Of a stretch of DNA of 64,000 bases, positions 1 through 13,100 are shown one piece after another. This DNA comes from Colias croceus (lineage: Eukaryota; Arthropoda; Insecta; Lepidoptera; Pieridae), in contig NC_059554.1 of the NCBI RefSeq assembly GCF_905220415.1, positions 1,389,001 through 1,453,000 of the forward strand, written 5' to 3'. How positions within the stretch are numbered: the stretch's first letter is position 1; each line of letters begins with the position of its first letter. Both the position numbers and the translations under genes were made by a program. The notes below the pieces were generated by a model, which did no database searches, had not been told where the DNA came from, and was given only the letters and a program-made list of their open reading frames with translations.

Positions 1-2270
1 CTCAAATATGATTTTTTAAATGATATGTAATTTTGTTTTGAGTATTATCGTTAAGTAAATCATCGGACCTATTAAAAGGTTTATGAGCGTATAGAAATAA
101 GCATACGACTGTCAATTATTTTGATTGGGTGTATTAAGTTAAAGGCTATAGATACTTTATTTACCAAAACGGATATCACATAATATCATGTAATTTATAA
201 CAAGGTTTTAAGTTAATTAATCTGTGATTTACATTGACACATAAACTAGTATCTAAATCTAAAACTAAACATTCACAATACTTACTTGTAGATGTACCTT
301 AAACCTATTGAATCATATACCTAGACAATAATATTAGGAAAGAAAACATAGGCCAGAGAATTTACTTAGCTTCAAAGTTTACAATTTCAAACTACAAGAA
401 ACTTGAATTTTTCAGAAATAACTTGTTCAAATAGTCACACAGAGTCGTAACAAAAAACATCAATTACAAATTACGTAAGTCGTAACAAAAAACATCAATT
501 ACAAAATCTGTTAATCTACTCCATATTACGACCGATCAATTTGTTTCCTCCATACGTAAATGATAAAAAAATTCCATCGCAAATCGATCAGTCAACAGAC
601 AACATCAATAATTAATAGTCTGTTGACATCCCAATCACGAACTCGCGCCATTTCGAACGTCAAGCGCATTCCCATAGACAAGCATTAGTCAAACTGTCAA
701 ACTCGCAACTGTCAATGTCATTGAGGCCATTACGTCACCGGTAGCAGATTTAAAAAGCTGACGAGACTCTTTGATATATTATGGCGGCCGGGTTATTGAT
801 TAGCTAGCTTAGTGAATAGTGATGTTTTGTCAAAATAATAGAGGACTTTATAGCTGGCGGAGGAACTGCGCACTGTGGTTTAACCGAGTTTAAAAAAATG
901 TAGTCAGTTTAACGTGTTCTTATGTATTAAATCGTTTATCGAGCTAAAATAATAAGTTTTTGAGTCAGTGTATAGGTACTGTATAGTGCCCCGCGATTTA
1001 CCCGTATTGCACCGCTCCTATTGCCTGAGCTGTAATAATTTTTCAAATCGGACCAGTAGTTCCTGAGATTAGCGCGTTCAAGCAAACAAACAAACAAACT
1101 TCAGCTGTGTACTATTCGTATAGATTAATATTGAAGGAATATAAATACCTAATTATTACAATGCATATTATATAATTAATAAACTTTTACAATCTCAACC
1201 TTCTCTTTTAATTACTTTCTAGTCTATAATATCATGGATCGCGTGCCACAGTGCGCATAGGTGCGCTTGCGCATTCATCACTGCAGATAAGTTCAAAATA
1301 AACTGCAGACAACAATGGCGGGATTTGAATTGAATCCTGGCACAAGGGCCGCTTGGTTGTTTAGAAATGTAGGCCTTTTGGGTTGGTACTGTTTAGAAAT
1401 ATAAACATTTTTTATAATTCTTATAATATTATAAGAGCGAAAGTGTGTTTGTTTCTCTTCGCAACGGAGCAATTTTTATCCGACTTCATAAAACAGGAGG
1501 TTCTTATGATACAATTTTGTTGTCTGGAGATAGGAAGCTAGAGAGTAGGTAATATAGGCTCCTATTTACTTCACTGAAAATTTCAACACCCATTGGTATT
1601 TTCTTTGACTTTTTCAAGTGTAACCACGTTTAATTTTTGTTTAAGGACGCTATAACGTATTTTTACAAAAACACGCTGTTTTTCGGTACCATTTTAACTT
1701 AAAGCAATTACACGTGAGAACATAGTAATATCTTAATTTAAAGATAATATATTCAGCTCTACGTTCATCTTATAAAAATTGTACGACGTCATACAAAATT
1801 GTCGCTGAAATACGTTTTTTCCATCACAATAAACGCATAAAATGCAAAAAAATGGGGTCTAAACCGGTACCATTTTAGGAAAATTAAGAGCCTAATCTAT
1901 CTTCTTAACTATATCTTATTGAGGGATATATAGTCCTTTATATATGGTGTAATTTTTATGAATCTAAATCAAAATTTTATTTCAATAATGAGCTAAATTA
2001 AAAATACTTGTCGATTTCTTCATACATTTTGTTCTCGCGGTTCGTCAGACCGCGCTCAGAAGCGCTCTTGGAAGGACGGGTGTATCGCTCCTCGTGCCAA
2101 AAATAAAAACGAAATAAAAAAGATTATTGTGCGTGCACTGTCTTTTTCGTGATTTGAAATATTTGATACTTTATATGAGTAAAGTTCTGTATAAGTTTCA
2201 TATTCCAATTATTTGTAATTTAAAATTATGTTTTTAAAATTACCTTGCCTGAGATCCTCTTTTTTATGGG
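1..2270. other. Intergenic, no gene seen
   Basis: I see no supported coding exon here. The stretch is AT-rich. It holds a small direct duplication at about 442-505 (the word GTCGTAACAAAAAACATC occurs twice, about 36 bp apart). A truncated retroelement tail is listed separately at 985-1128. A somewhat GC-richer patch at about 640-860 might be regulatory, but nothing in it identifies it. Confidence 0.5.
985..1128 (+). repeat. Truncated retroelement tail, family A
   Basis: Contains the shared words CCCGCGATTTACCCGTATT and AAATCGGACCAGTAGTTCC, followed by an AACAAACAAAC run and a TTCGTATAGATT end. The same arrangement recurs at 16976, 27021, 34978 and 53865. The middle section with the usual AGCGTGATGATA and TAGCCTATAGCC words is missing. 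I take these as 3' tails of a non-LTR retrotransposon or derived SINE; the class is inferred. Confidence 0.6.
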
Positions 2271-2300
2271 TTGTTGAATAGATTGGTGGGGTAAAACAAT

Positions 2301-3112
2301 TCAAGATGGCGTCGATGAAAATTTGGCTTTTTTTCGTGATGGGTGTCATTTTCATAGTTTTTGGGGTAGCTATTACCGAATATGAGGTCAAAACTGAAAT
2401 CCAAGATGGCGCCGACGAAAATTTTACATCTTTTCGTCATGGGTGTCATTTTCATGGTTTTTGGGGTAGCTATTAACGAATATGAGGTCAAAACTATAAT
2501 CCAAGATGGCGCCGACAAAAATTTTACAACTTTTCGTCATGGGTGTCATTTTCATGGTTTTTGGGGTAGCTATAAACCAATATGAGGTCAAAACTGAAAT
2601 CCAAGATGGCGCCGACGAAAATTTTACATCTTTTCGTCATGGGTGTCATTTTCATGGTTTTTGGGGTAGCTATTAACGAATATGAGGTCAAAACTATAAT
2701 CCAAGATGGCGCCGACAAAAATTTTACAACTTTTCGTCATGGGTGTCATTTTCATGGTTTTTGGGGTAGCTATTAACCAATATGAGGTCAAAACTATAAT
2801 CCAAGATGGCGCCGACGAAAATTTTACATCTTTTCGTCATGGGTGTCATTTTCATGGTTTTTGGGGTAGCTATTATCGAATATGAGGTCAAAACTGTAAT
2901 CCAAGATGGCGCCGACGAAAAATTTGACATCTTTTCATCATGGGTGTCATTTTCATGGTTTTTGAGATAGCTATTAACGAATATGAGGTCAAAACTATAA
3001 TCCAAGATGGCGCTGACGAAAATTTGACATTTTTCGTGATGGGTGTCATTTTCATGGTTTTTGGGGTAGCTATTAACGAATATGAGGTCAAAACTAAAAT
3101 CCAAGATGGTCG
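2301..3112 (+). repeat. 100-bp satellite array, forward half
   Basis: Eight head-to-tail units of about 100 bp, each starting near the word CCAAGATGGCGCCGACG (at 2301, 2401, 2501, 2601, 2701, 2801, 2901, 3002 and a last partial start at 3101). Units 2401-2600 and 2601-2800 match as a pair, so part of the array grew as a 200-bp higher-order unit. Because 100 is not a multiple of 3, open frames of 60-130 codons run across units; they are by-products of the repeat and not genes. The same unit in inverted orientation fills 3530-4266. Confidence 0.95.
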
Positions 3113-3529
3113 TCGAATTTCAAGATCGCGTCATGGTAATACTGTCGCGTTATGGAGCAAGGCGGCGATTTTGGTATCTATGAATCTCGCCAAAGAAGTT
3201 TCACTCCTGACACGTTTTCTCGGCACACACGTTCTTTTTTATTTTATTCTCTTCGTTTAAATGTTTTAGATAAACTTTATTTTAAATAAAGTTTAGCGAA
3301 TATATTTAAAGAATATATTTAAAGTTACTAATATCTGTCAGAATATTAACATGATTGCCACAGAGTTGCGTTTTATATTAAATTTCTAAATATGCATTTC
3401 AATGTTCTTTAAAATTGTTTTTTTAAGACTTTCTACAAAACTGTGGTTGTTAACGTTTTTGTTATTTTATTTAAGTTTACTTTAAAGGAGTAAGAAAAAT
3501 ATACCTAATTATCGACGGTTACATTGGGG
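3113..3529. repeat. Spacer between the two inverted satellite arrays
   Basis: About 420 bp separating the two arrays. The first part (about 3120-3240) resembles other dispersed repeats here: it shares AAAGAAGTTTCACT, CTGACACG and CACACACGTTCTTTTTT with 15660-15725, so an old mobile element probably sits at the hinge. The remainder is AT-rich with no coding signal. Confidence 0.6.
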
Positions 3530-4266
3530 ATTTGGTAATAGCTGTCTCAAAAACCTTGAAAATGACACCCATGCCGAAAAGATGTAAAGTTTCGTCGACA
3601 CCATCTTGGATTTTAGTTTTGACCTCATATTGGTTAATAGATACCCCAAAAACCATGAAAATGACACCCATGACGAAAATATGTAAAATTTTCGTCGGCG
3701 CCATCTTGGATTTTAGTTTTGACCTCATATTCGTTAATAGCTACCCCAATAACCATGAAAATGACACCCGTGACGAAATGATGTAAAATTTTCGTCGGCG
3801 CCATTTTCGATTTTAGTTTTGACCTCATATTGGTTAATAGCTACCCCAAAAACCATGAAAATGACACCCATGTCGAAAAGATGTAAAATTTTCGTCGGCG
3901 CCATCTTGGATTTTAGTTTTGACCTCATATTCGTTAATAGCTACCCCAATAACCATGAAAATGACACCCATGAAGAAAATATATAAAATTTTTGTCGGCG
4001 CCATCTTGGATTTTAGTTTTGACCTCATATTGGTTAATAGCTACCCCAAAAACCATGAAAATGACACCCGTGACGAAATGATGTCAAATTGTCGTCGGCG
4101 CCATTTTGGATTTTAGATTTGACCTCATATTGATTAATACTTATTTAATAGCTACTCCAACTCCTTGAAAATGACACCCATGACGAAAAGATTTCAAATT
4201 TTCGTCGGTGCCATCTTGGATTTTAGTTTTGACCTCATATTGGTTAATAGCTACCCCAAAAACCAC
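3530..4266 (-). repeat. 100-bp satellite array, inverted half
   Basis: About seven and a half units in the reverse-complement orientation to 2301-3112. The word GGCGCCATCTTGG or a variant occurs at about 100-bp spacing (near 3601, 3701, 3801, 3901, 4001, 4101 and 4211). One unit near 4140 carries a roughly 10-bp insertion, and several have single-base changes such as CCATTTTCGA. With the forward array it makes a large inverted repeat able in principle to form a hairpin or cruciform. Confidence 0.95.
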
Positions 4267-7200
4267 CCACATTTGCAAATGTGTTTGCTACTTAGGAAAA
4301 GTTCATATTTAAAGATATAGGTAATGTGAATGTGTGGTAACGAATTTAATTTATTTCATTCCGACTGTTTCTCGGAATAACATACATTTACTAAGAATTG
4401 CTTACAATGCCGGGTTTAATATATTGCCGGTAACATATAATATTATGTATGATAATAATTCTTAAAAAAGTATTTTATACATTTCTTAAAAAGCTTCGAT
4501 ATTGTATACAATAATACAATTCATATTCAAATTGTTGTAAAATAGTCACACTTTTTTAAGTTGGTTGAATACACTAAAATACTTATAAGGATCGTACCTA
4601 CTAATAATAGTAACAAAATGAATTTTTAAAGTTCCCAGTAATCTTCTGGAATCAATTTCAATAAAAATATAAAAAAAAATAATATCAAGTATGAAGATGG
4701 TCTATAAAATGGAATGCGCTATGTTTACGTGAGCGCGATGTTCCCGCGAACCACGTGGCGACGTTAGATACCTAAATTTGAGTAACGCAGATTTGTGACA
4801 GCGTCCTTAATATACACATAGGTACTAAGTAGGTACCTATAGTATTATATTATCTGTTGTAGGTACTACTGTTATTTAAAAAATTGGTTGTCTGTAAAAT
4901 CGGTTTACTGACGATAGTTGAACGTGACAACGATTGTGCTTCTTTGTCACTCGTTCCGCGCTCTCGCTTGCACTTCAAGCCTTACATGGAACGCCTCAGA
5001 GCGAGGTAACGCCGCATGAGTCATGTTTTTTCTTGCGTGCAGCCGGCTATATCGAATTATAAGACGTTGTCACGTCAAAACTGCTTTACATTGAAGAAAC
5101 ATCAATATTAGAGTCTGTGTTTATTTGGACATAGAGAACTCTACAATCATTTAAAAGATCGTATCTTTCAGGCCATTCTCCAATCTAGGTTCTACCGTGA
5201 CTTTAACCCTTTTAGATTAACCTGACACGCTATAAAAGGAAACTTGTGTCGGAAGTTAGGCTTTGATGTCTAGTACTATTAGGTTTACTACGTTTTCGGT
5301 TTGTCTATTGTAGATGGAAGTTGCAGTTCTCACAGTGATGATATTATTTATCCAGACAGATCCAACAAAAAAGTAAATACATACATATTTTATATTTTAT
5401 AGTTTGGGTTTTATCCATTCTCTGTTGAATAAAAATATTCATTTAAACGAGCAATATTAAAAAGGATCTGTTGAAACAAGCAACATTCCAAAGAATGGTT
5501 CTGATTAGAAAAATATTCAAGGATTTTTTAAATTACATATTTACATCAATCAAAAATCCTATGCAAGTACCTAGCTAGTAGTAAACGTACTTTTTTATTT
5601 AGCTGTAAGTAGTACACACGACTCATTATTTAAAAAATAACAAGTAATAAAATCGATCTCTAAAGAACATTTTGTGCTCTTTTATTTTAGGACCATGTTG
5701 ATTTCTCAATTTTACTATTTTATATTTACCCAAACCGTCCAGTAGCTATGGCGATTTTTATTTATGGAAAATAATAACTTCCGTTGACATTTATCTGTTA
5801 ATGTTATCTCTAGAGCCTACCATCTTACGTGGTCACTGGCCAATTTACATTTAACATGCGCCCGCGCACCTTGTGTTTTGCACCTGCATACGAATCCGCC
5901 ATTTTATTTTTATAATTGTCTTTGATGCATTGCTAATTCAATAATTAATCAGAGATTGAAATAAATTTTGCATTTTTTTTTTGTAAAAGAAAGTAATTGA
6001 TTTTTTTTTCTAAAAATTATCTGAAACTTTAAAAATGTATTCAAAAGTTTAATTTAATGTAAACGAAAGATTCTATACTTACAAAAACTGTTAACAAAGC
6101 TTATCATTGAAGAGATAGGTATTGAAAGAAACACCAAGGTGGAAGGAACACCATAAAATATCTTTCTGATAAATTTACATAATGAAATGCTGGTTGTCTT
6201 TTGTGATTTACCGGGACAAAATGTAGGTACCTACTGTAACCGTAGTTCTGACTGTGGTTCTGCTCGTTTAAACATCATCTTGTTATACTTGTTAAAAGAT
6301 ATGTAATCAAATTTCAAATACATGCAATATTCGCTAATCAGTAAGCCAAACCTGTACCTGAAATTGCAATACCAAACTAAAACTATGCAATTTATCAGTT
6401 ATTACAATCAAATAAATGACATGGGCGTACACGGTTATGAATAAACAGCTTTTTTATCAGCCCCTGAACACCAATTACAAAAGGTACCGCCCTTTATTGA
6501 CAAATTAATGTTCACTGAACGCGCCCTAACACCAATATGGCCGACTTTGACATTTACCGTATGTTATTGTATCCATAGACTATATTTATACTAGATCTAC
6601 AACAAGAATTTACCGCCTTTTTTGGTCTTCTTACATTTGTGTTTAATGAAACAGATGCGTAATAATTGAAAGTGTTTTTGTACGCGAATAATTAATTATT
6701 TTCAATTTCAATTTCGAATTCAATTATGGTAGGTAGGATATGTACACGTAGGTAAATTTATATACTGCTTAAAATGCAATAACGATCGGGCATGTAAAAA
6801 TAATAATTAATTGATATATTGCAATATAACTTTACTTATTGCTACATAAAGTCTTGTATTCACTTCAAACAATTTCCGACCTCTCATTATTTAGGTAAAA
6901 ACATTGGCGAAAAGAAAAAAAATTAAACTGTTTTAAATTAGGATGGTACTTGGTATCTTACGACGACATCTAAGCCAAAGGATCAGCAGTAAATTACAAG
7001 CAAACTGGAGCGTTGCATCGCATTGTATGCAGATCAACCTTACAAAGCGTCTCCGCCGTGATTTGCATCAACTTTCGGCTTCAGAAAGCAAATAATCTCG
7101 ACCTAATTATAAACACATCGTTTTTATTTAAGTACAAACCTTCTATAATATCAACAACTTAGGTAGGTACATACCTACAACCACCTCCAGACTAGTTTTT

Positions 7201-9312
7201 ATAACTAAAATGATAGACTACCTCCTTTAGGACAGGTGGTCGATATTTATGTTACCTGTGCCATAATTTCAATGATAGAAACAATGGGGAATCGGAAGCT
7301 GCCATTGTTCAAACTACAATGGCGCGTCTCATTACTCAACAGCTCGTTAACGTCGCGACCGCCGCAAAACACTAACTTTATCAGTCCCTCACGTCAAATA
7401 TCTACCGATCTCGAACTATATCTCAGGACACAATGTGAAAATAAGAAAAAAAACGCACCAGAACGTTCCCCAGAAGCCAGATGCGTATCGCGCGCCCAAA
7501 AAGCAAAATTCGACGATGATATGACGTTTGCGCGTTCCTTTTTCGAAATGCCCGCGAATTGTCAACTGTGGCATAGACAAAGAACGCATTTGAATGCGTC
7601 CAAATTTGAATATAAAGGTCGGCAATCGCGTGTCGCCGCCATACATCAAGCAGAGGCTTTAAGTCTTTCGAGCGCTTTTCGGACACAAATAAGCGTCTGA
7701 AATTCGACGGGCGCATAATTCGATTTAGTCAAGATTACAGAATATAATAGGTAGGTAAGTATATCATTTATGAACATTTTAAACAAATGCTATAAAATTG
7801 AAATCTGCCATCTTATGTAAAAATAGGACATAGGTAAGTACCTATAGGTATATCAGTCATTTCAAACAATTGTTGAAAAAACTTTAACTCCTTGATTTTC
7901 ATTTTCATTAATTAAAGAAAAATTATTAAGTACCTACAACATCTTAATTTTACAGGTTAATGATTTAGGGGTTAAGGGGTGAAACTTTTTTTGTGATGCA
8001 CTAAACCTAGCTCTCATACCTTCTACTTACCTCATGCGTGCTGTCAACATTTATGTAAATTAACTAAGGAGGTAGACGGTAATTTAGAATATTTATAGCG
8101 TGTAAACGTCGATATTAAAGCGGTCTCACCCACGACACAGTCCGAAACGACCATATTTCACTGGTCCACAATTACAACCATTAAACAGGACGCAACTCTT
8201 TGATAGTTATTTCTTTTTTTATTTTTTTTTTCGTACCGAACGTGAACTTATTAGGAGTCTGTGGCGTTAATGATGACAGATGATCCTGGCTTAATGTACT
8301 CCGGAGTTAACCCGATCTTTAGTTATTAAAAATAAAAATTATGGTTCGGGATTTTTTAATTACATGGCAATTGAACGATATATAAATTATTGTTATTATT
8401 TAATAAACTATGCATATAATGTTTTTTTCACAATTAATAGGATGTAGATAGCTTATGTTAATTTAAAGTGAATCGATTTTAAAGCACCATGATGGGAGAT
8501 TCGTCAAATATTGAATATTAAAAAAATAAACCATAATAATAAAACGTTAAGTAGGTACAATGTTATAAACATTTTTATCTCTTGTTTTACTTTAGGTAAT
8601 TTAATGATTTAACTAATTGAATACGAAACAAGAAATAAAATATACACCGTGAAGTAAACTAATTATTTTTATCTATTAGCGGGAATACAAAAGTCATAGA
8701 CAAATGGACGAAGATCGAATCAAACGAAATTTGAATAGAAACTAACGGAAACGTTGTTTTTACCGCGCTTTAATTTAATTTTGGAACGTATGTCCGGCCC
8801 CCGTCGCTTTACAAATGGCGTCGATACATCATTGCGATGATATCTCTTTCAAGTTACGGAGCCCGACACGGCCAGCGAATTAATTGTGTATCTAAAAAGG
8901 AAAAACGAAGTTTAAATTAGATATTACATAAATTTTATTCGGGCTTGTATGGTAGGTACAATGTAGGTAGGTACATTATTTGAAATGACTCTAATTTTGC
9001 TCATATTCTCTTTATGTTTCTTGACCATAATATTGTTATTAAATACCTAAGCACAAAAAGACTGCTTTAAGAATGTAATCTAAATAAAAAAGTTTTTGTA
9101 ATGATGATCACTTACTTCTATTCCTACATAGGGTCTACATTACTTCATTTGGGTGTGTGATTCCGAATATCTAATGGGGTTTAGGTACTATTCAATAATG
9201 TGAAATTGGGAACTTAACAAGGGATTGTCGATTGATAAAACTAATATGAATGCTATTATTATTCAATCCGTAACTTATTCCTTCTAAACTGGAAGCCGAA
9301 GACTAATTATTA
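4267..9312. other. Intergenic, no gene seen
   Basis: Five kilobases of AT-rich sequence without a convincing exon. A patch at about 7290-7700 is richer in GC and stays open for about 150 codons on the + strand. It has no in-frame ATG at the natural start, no recognisable motif and no splice structure I can support, so I do not call it. Poly-T and poly-A runs and GTAGGTACC-type words are common. Confidence 0.5.
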
Positions 9313-9522
9313 ACTAGCTAGACCCCGCGCGGCGGTATCACCCGCGCGCGTGATTGAGTTTCTCCTTTTATTCCTACAGTTCCTGTGGGAATATCGATTA
9401 AATAAATAGCCTATGTACTCTTTATACTCCTTATATATACAGATAGCTATCTGTCAGTGAAAGTCCCGTAAATATCGGTCCAGCCGTTCGAGAGATTGGC
9501 CGGAACAAATAGACAGATAAAA
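9313..9522 (+). repeat. Retroelement tail, family D
   Basis: Begins ACTAGCTAGACCCCGCG, then has the CACCCGCG word, AAATAGCCTATGTACT and a TCCAGCCGTTCGAGAG section, ending in an AGACAGATAAAAA tail. The layout matches the other ACTAG-start retroelement tails here, but the body differs enough to be a separate family. Confidence 0.55.
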
Positions 9523-9954
9523 AATTTAAAAAGTACTATTTTCTTATAATATGTTCAGTGTAAACATCCATATGTAATTGAGTAAAAATAGGTTATTTCC
9601 ATATTAATAACAGACACTCCAATTTCATTTTTGGTATAGATGAAATAACTCGAGAATTGTAACGCCTACGGGTTCCTATCTAAACAGTAATAGGAAGATA
9701 ATATTATATGCTTTTTGTTAATAGTAGGAGTAAACATTCTTTGCATTAATTATTATTTACGTCTTTTTGTAAACGCAAATAGTAAAATTAATAAACGAAA
9801 ATTCTTTAAATATGATAAAAATGAATTAACAATTAATATATATTTTTCACAGATATTATTCTTACCCATAATTATTTTCGACATTGTTTCTGAACGTAGA
9901 TATCAAACGACAATGACAGTATAACTGACAGTGACAGATGTCAATGTGCAGTTA

Positions 9955-10139
9955 TCACAAACGTCAAAACAAAGTCCACCGAGTATCGAAGCGCGAGCCG
10001 CGAACTCGACTTGCATACTAATATCTCCCCACCAGCCACCAGCTTTCACCATGGTACTTACAGGTTTGCTTAATTACGCGATGTTTACCGCGGAGCTCTG
10101 ACGCGTCTAACATAACTGTACATTCGACAGGGCACAGCT
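9955..10139 (+). promoter_or_regulatory. Probable PTPMT1 promoter and 5' UTR
   Basis: A GC-richer island directly upstream of the PTPMT1 start codon. An ATG at 10051 in a good CACC context opens only a very short frame: if the GT at 10065 were used as a donor and an AG near 10130 as acceptor, the joined frame would not match PTPMT1. I therefore treat it as 5' UTR. No TATA box was identified. Confidence 0.4.
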
Positions 10140-13100
10140 ATGTTCGCGCGAGTGACGTTCTATCCAACACTTTTATACAATGTTTTAATGGAAAAGGTGA
10201 CCAGTAGACGATGGTACGATAGAATGGACGACACAGTGATCCTGGGGGCTCTACCGTTTCAGGGAATGACCAAACAGGTAGCCTATTTCGTACGCTAGGT
10301 TAACTTTGGAAACCTACTTTTGGACTACTACATTACTTAGTTTGTTCTCGCTGTTTTATTGACTCTAAATTAATTTGTACCTTAAATTAATGAACATGTA
10401 TTGATGCCGCATCATTTTTGTGTCATAACATTGACTAAATAACTTAATTTTTAGTGGACTGAACTAAGAATCTTCAAGTATTATTTCTGTATAAAAAATT
10501 AATTTATTTTCAGTTAATAGAAGAAGAAAACATAAAAGGAGTTGTGTCAATGAATGAGACTTATGAACTGAAGATATTCTCCAATGATGCAGAGGTATGG
10601 ATTCATTTTTAAATATTAATATGATTAGAAAAAAAAAGAAAGTTGATACACTATGTAAAAGTAAATAAGTCCCACCATGTAGTAAGTGAAACAATAAGTT
10701 AAATAAATGTAGACTTATAATAATAAAAAATATTGATTTCTGTTAGATGCATGCAACATTGAGTGCTCTATATGAAAACTATTAAACAAGAAGACTACCA
10801 TAAATATTTTTTTATAATAAAAGTACAATAAATGACTAAGTATCTACTTATATCAGGTAGGTATTAGACAAATTTTCTGTAAGATGAGATCTTTTTGAAA
10901 ATTAACCCTTGCTTTATTTAATCTTTACTTTTCTATTTGATCTTTATTCATCAGATTTTGTTGTTATGCTTATTTTTTTTTACTGATATATTCTATTAAT
11001 TTTTTTGCTGATATATTCTCACATACATTAAATTTATAGCAAATAAAGAGTAAAGATGTAACTCAGAAACGACAGAACTGATATCGTTCAAATTGTTCAC
11101 ACCGTTTATGGATTTTCTTGCAACTTGAGGCATCATTTCGTTTTATATAAGATAAGCTAATTTTCCTGGTTTTTCTACAGTAATAATACTAGTAGGACTT
11201 CCCTCGCATGATATCCGGATAAAAAGAAGCCTTTCTGCTTATCCAGAGACCAGACCATTATTATGCTTATCTCTGTACCAAATTTCTTACAGATCGGATC
11301 AGCTGTTTTTGAATAGATTCATGGAACGGTAACAATATAGTTCAGGATACATCGCCCATTTTTGCAAGTGACTACTATCAAGCTGATTTTCCGTTTGTAG
11401 CTTTATTTTGATGAGACACCGAATAATTTCGTGTACGTAACTCTCGATTGTGGTAGCTAATAGAGATAAAAAGGATAAAATTTTTTGATTTGATGGTTCT
11501 CAAATATTTATTACGCAATTTGTAGGACAATATGTCTGTTGAATTATATAAACATTAACTAAGTGAAAACAAAAAAATCAGCTTGTTAGTAATCATTTAT
11601 GATGACCTTGTTATCAATACACTTTGGAAAGGGGGACTCTTTGAACAAACCATAGATTTTGTAGGACAAATATTTTTTCGAATAATTTAGGTAATTATCT
11701 TGAGATTGAACAAAAAAAAATCATTCAGTTAGTAATAAATATTTGAGAACCATCAAATCAAAAATTTTTATCCTTGTTATCTCTGTTAGCTACCACAATC
11801 GAGACTTTCGTACACGAAATTATTATTATGTATCTCAGTTCCATAATACACGGGTACCATCATAAGGAAAGTACCCGGTCCTTTGGAAGGCTTACGTGGG
11901 GACACGGATCCAACACGCAGAGGCCCTTTCGAGAACTTTACTGTGTTGTGGGACACCAGCCGCAGCCTGCCCATGACTGCACTATAGAGATACAGCCCTG
12001 GGCAGTCCGCGGCCGATGTAGGACTATTGCAAGATAAGGAAACAAAATAAACTGGGCTATGGAATGGGATGTTAATGGACCGGAATTAAGGACTATGGAA
12101 GACTATGGCACCTGCCTTTCTACTAAGATATAGCAAAAAATTGTTGGCAGGTGGTGACTCGCCCTCTCACTGTATGGGCCCCCGAAATAAGTCGCTGCAA
12201 TAGTGCGACAAGGGGGCAACATATTGTGAGCAGCTAAGGGTGGAAAGGCGTCCCTGGACTTTAAACTACGATCACGCGCTCCCTGAGGGTCCAGCATCAC
12301 GTGCCCACTCGCCACTTACGCTTCGCATCCACCCTTCGAGCTAAAAGCTCTCGCGACTCCACTCTGGCCGGCCGGTTAAGGCAAGCCAGAGGTGGGGGTC
12401 CTGTCCTCGTCAGGCTTCACTCCGACCGGCCGGTGAAGGCAAGCCGGAGATGAAGACAGGGGCCTCCCCCGGGAGCGCTCGGTTCCCGCGGGGTCGCTAC
12501 TCCCCGACACCCCGCCACAAGGTGTCCTGCGGGTTGACTGACTGCACGGGTGAAATATCTATTGTCACGTAGACCATAGATATTTCAACCGTGGGCGATG
12601 GGGTCGTCACATCCCTACGCCCTTATTATTATTATTATTATTTTTTATTTATTATTTATTAATATAAAACAAAATTTCACATTTCTTTCAAATAAAATTT
12701 GCGATGCGAAACCTTACGAGGTTTGTGGCAACGCTCACAGTCGCTCACAGAAGTAACTAGGTACATAAACCGGTTCCTTATCTATTACAGGGTGTTCATT
12801 ACAAATTACAATGTTGTTTTATGTTTATTTTATTGTTTTAATTAATTCGTGAAAATATCTTTTGTATACTATTTTGTAGTTTTTAATATTAACATCCTTC
12901 TTGACTTTTTGTGGCATAGAATTAAGTATAGTGGGTAATAGGAAATTTGCCGTACGCTTCCCATAAAAATTGTGTACTTTAGGAATAATTAATTTATTAT
13001 TAGTTATTTGTCTGGTAGCAAACTGATGCGAAATGGGATTTTGAAAGTTTATGTTATGAAATTGTTCTATGAGAAAAAACTTTTGAAACATTTGTCTTAT

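Noticed and set aside
2264..4116. Many 60-126-codon open frames on both strands
   Set aside because: All lie in the 100-bp satellite arrays and repeat the same peptide; no start, splice or domain support.
2301..4266. CRISPR-like array
   Set aside because: Units are contiguous 100-bp repeats without unique spacers, in a eukaryotic genome.
7236..7700. 154-codon open frame on the + strand
   Set aside because: No good initiation context, no recognisable motif, mixed composition, and similar-length frames on the other strand of the same patch.
10051..10062. ATG at 10051 as the PTPMT1 start in an extra 5' exon
   Set aside because: Joining by the nearby GT and the AG before 10131 puts PTPMT1 out of frame and hits a stop.
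12103..12315. Open frame in the GC-rich block in PTPMT1 intron 2
   Set aside because: Lies in the 3' region of a truncated retroelement and resembles no protein.
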